Assembly: GCA_964230965.1 (NCBI GenBank)
Contig: CAXRJA010000064.1
Location: 1-7,319 of the forward strand
Direction of reading: 5' to 3'
Length of the DNA stretch: 7,319 bases
Origin: UBA8290 sp964230965
GTDB taxonomy: Bacteria; Bacillota_I; Bacilli_A; Acholeplasmatales; Acholeplasmataceae
The notes under the pieces were generated by a model. That model had not been told where the DNA came from. It made no database searches and was given only the letters and a program-made list of their open reading frames with translations. Shown piece after piece: positions 5,468 to 7,319 of the stretch; the first letter of the stretch is position 1, and each line of letters begins with the position of its first letter. The position numbers and the translations under genes were made by a program.

Positions 5468-7319
5468 ATGTATCAACAAGGTATGTTAAAAGTTGCTGCT
5501 GCAACACCACCAATTGAAGTTGGAAATATCCCTTTCAATGCAAAGGTTATTTTAAACATGCTTAATGAACTTAAAGCCTCTATTGTTGTATTTCCAGAGC
5601 TTACGATTACTGGATATAGTGCCTCTGATATGTTTTATCAAGAAGCTTTTATCAATCAAGCCAAAGAAGGACTTAAAACCATTCTCAAGGAAACAACCTA
5701 TCAAGGAATATATATATTAGGCATACCACTAGATATTTATGGTGCATTATATAATACTGCAGTCGTGTGTCAGCAAGGCAAAATACTTGGTGTTGTACCA
5801 AAGTTTTATATTCCAAATCACCATGAGTTTTATGAAAAAAGATGGTTTCATAGTGGTAGAGATACTCATATGACATCTATACATTTATTAGATCAAGAAG
5901 TTCCTTTTGGCACGCTTATCTTTTTAGAGCCGAATAAAAATATTCGTTTTGGTGTTGAGATTTGTCAAGATTTATGGGCTACTTATGCGCCATCAGATGA
6001 TATGAGTTTGGCAGGTGCAAATGTGATTTTTAATTTATCTGCATCCTCAGAATATGTACATAAAGACCAAATAAGACGTGTCGCAGTATTAGATCATTCT
6101 AGAAAGCAAATGGGTGCTTATATATACACTTCCACTGGGACATTTGAATCCACTTCAGAAGTACCGTATTCTCCACATCAACTCATTGCTGTTTCAGGTG
6201 AACTTGTTGCAGAACATTTATCTTATGACATAACACCAAATGTATTAACTGCAGATATTGATATCGAGGGTATTAACTTTTTAAAGCGACAAGATTCAAC
6301 CTATCGTGACATGCATTTTAAACATCTTTATACGTATCAATTTATTCATTTCAATCTTAATGACACAACGTCATATACATTTGATACGCCTTTAAATCCA
6401 TTACCATTTATTCCATTAAATGAACGTATGGATGCTGTCGAACAAGTCTATCAACTTCAAGTGGCATCACTCGTAAAAAGAGTCTCCACGATGCCAAAAG
6501 ATGCATCTAATATTATTGTTGGAATTTCAGGAGGGTTAGATTCAACACTTGCATTGTTATGTGCACATCAAGCAGTTTTAAAATTAAACAAAGACTCAAA
6601 ATCTATTATAGCCGTAACAATGCCAAGTAACGTTACCTCAAAAGCAACAAAATCTAGAGCTCTTACATTGATGGAACACTTAGGTGTCAAAATTCTTGAT
6701 ATTCCAATTAAAGATGTACTTGATCCACATTTAAAAGGATTAAGTCATGATGATTTAGATGTAACGTATGAAAATGCACAAGCACGAATTAGAACACTAT
6801 ATTTGATGAATTTAGCCAATAAATATGAAGGGTTTGTTTTAGGCACAGGAGATTTATCAGAAATCGCACTAGGCTTTATGACATACAATGGCGATCATAT
6901 GAGTATGTATGCGATTAATAGTGGTCTTCCAAAAACTTGGGTACGTATGTTAGTGGTACATTACCAAAACATATATCCTTCAATTAAACAAACACTTCAA
7001 GCAATTTTAGATGCTCCGGTTACACCTGAATTACTTGAGAATCAAGATAGTGAAGAAGCGATTGGTAGATATGATATCAATGATTTCATGTTATATCATC
7101 ATCTTGTTCAAGGTGCGGACGAAGACAAAATGAACTTTTTATTACATCATGCATATCATCTTACAGTAGAAGAATCTAATGACTATGTCACAAGATTTTT
7201 CAAACGTTTTTATGCATCTCAATTTAAACGTCAAACCATGCCAGAAGGACCAAAATTACTTAATTTTAGTTTATCTCCAAGAGGAGAATATCGCTTGCCA
7301 AGTGATATTAAAAACCATG
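5468..7319 (+). CDS. nadE: Glutamine-dependent NAD(+) synthase, 3' end cut by the window
   Basis: NadE amidates deamido-NAD to NAD using ATP, with ammonia released from glutamine by its own N-terminal domain. The frame stays open for 617 codons to the window edge. The N-terminal nitrilase-type glutaminase domain (about 1-280) shows the Glu-Lys-Cys triad: E44 in FPELTITGYS, K112 in VPKFYIPN and C166 in GVEICQDLW. The C-terminal synthetase domain has the PP-loop SGGLDS (354-359), GTGDLSEIALGF (459-470), then GDHMSMYAINSGLPKTW, and the family's closing SLSPRGEYRLPSD near the edge. Relatives suggest only about 10-40 residues are missing. ATG 5468 is preferred: AAGGAG (5458-5463), inside the end of nadD, is correctly spaced, and the protein then begins in the usual place before KVAAATP. 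The alternative ATG at 5483 lacks this. The one-base gap from nadD indicates tight co-translation. This is the large two-domain form, not the short ammonia-dependent NadE. Confidence 0.96.
   Translation, partial: MYQQGMLKVAAATPPIEVGNIPFNAKVILNMLNELKASIVVFPELTITGYSASDMFYQEAFINQAKEGLKTILKETTYQGIYILGIPLDIYGALYNTAVVCQQGKILGVVPKFYIPNHHEFYEKRWFHSGRDTHMTSIHLLDQEVPFGTLIFLEPNKNIRFGVEICQDLWATYAPSDDMSLAGANVIFNLSASSEYVHKDQIRRVAVLDHSRKQMGAYIYTSTGTFESTSEVPYSPHQLIAVSGELVAEHLSYDITPNVLTADIDIEGINFLKRQDSTYRDMHFKHLYTYQFIHFNLNDTTSYTFDTPLNPLPFIPLNERMDAVEQVYQLQVASLVKRVSTMPKDASNIIVGISGGLDSTLALLCAHQAVLKLNKDSKSIIAVTMPSNVTSKATKSRALTLMEHLGVKILDIPIKDVLDPHLKGLSHDDLDVTYENAQARIRTLYLMNLANKYEGFVLGTGDLSEIALGFMTYNGDHMSMYAINSGLPKTWVRMLVVHYQNIYPSIKQTLQAILDAPVTPELLENQDSEEAIGRYDINDFMLYHHLVQGADEDKMNFLLHHAYHLTVEESNDYVTRFFKRFYASQFKRQTMPEGPKLLNFSLSPRGEYRLPSDIKNH

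Overview
The window is the start of an assembled contig from an AT-rich, low-GC Gram-positive-type bacterium. It carries ordinary housekeeping genes, all on the + strand. A wall-less Firmicutes relative of the Acholeplasma type fits best: coding sequence is AT-rich, every tryptophan I read is TGG, and no in-frame TGA is seen, which argues against Mycoplasma and Spiroplasma. The rRNA methyltransferase rsmH also sits away from cell-division and cell-wall genes. This placement is inference; other low-GC Firmicutes are not excluded. All seven complete gene ends use TAA.

Bases 1-45 are not genomic. They match the Illumina P5/Read-1 adapter, apparently with an 8-base index. Genomic sequence begins at 46 inside dnaK, whose first ~260 codons are missing. 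What remains of dnaK (48-1094) is split by an in-frame TAA at 477-479 where relatives have glutamine (CAA). A point mutation or a base error near the contig edge are the leading explanations. A full-length dnaJ follows 20 bases later (1115-2230) and ends in a strong intrinsic terminator (2233-2271).

A monocistronic-looking lplA (2307-3293) has its own extended -10 promoter. A near-consensus promoter (3299-3327) then starts a second cluster: a short DUF177/YceD protein, rpmF (ribosomal protein L32, zinc-free type), a small hairpin that may attenuate transcription, rsmH (16S rRNA m4C1402 methyltransferase), nadD and nadE. nadE (5468 to the end of the window) is the two-domain glutamine-dependent NAD synthase and runs off the 3' edge without a stop.

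Functionally there are three blocks: protein folding (DnaK/DnaJ), lipoate salvage (LplA), and a ribosome plus NAD block. In the last, L32 and RsmH serve the ribosome, and NadD and NadE perform the last two steps of NAD synthesis. Intergenic gaps are all under 80 bases, and I found no RNA gene, mobile element, CRISPR array or convincing minus-strand gene. I did not find a previously undescribed system. The observations most worth checking are the adapter, the dnaK nonsense codon and the very short predicted mRNA leaders.
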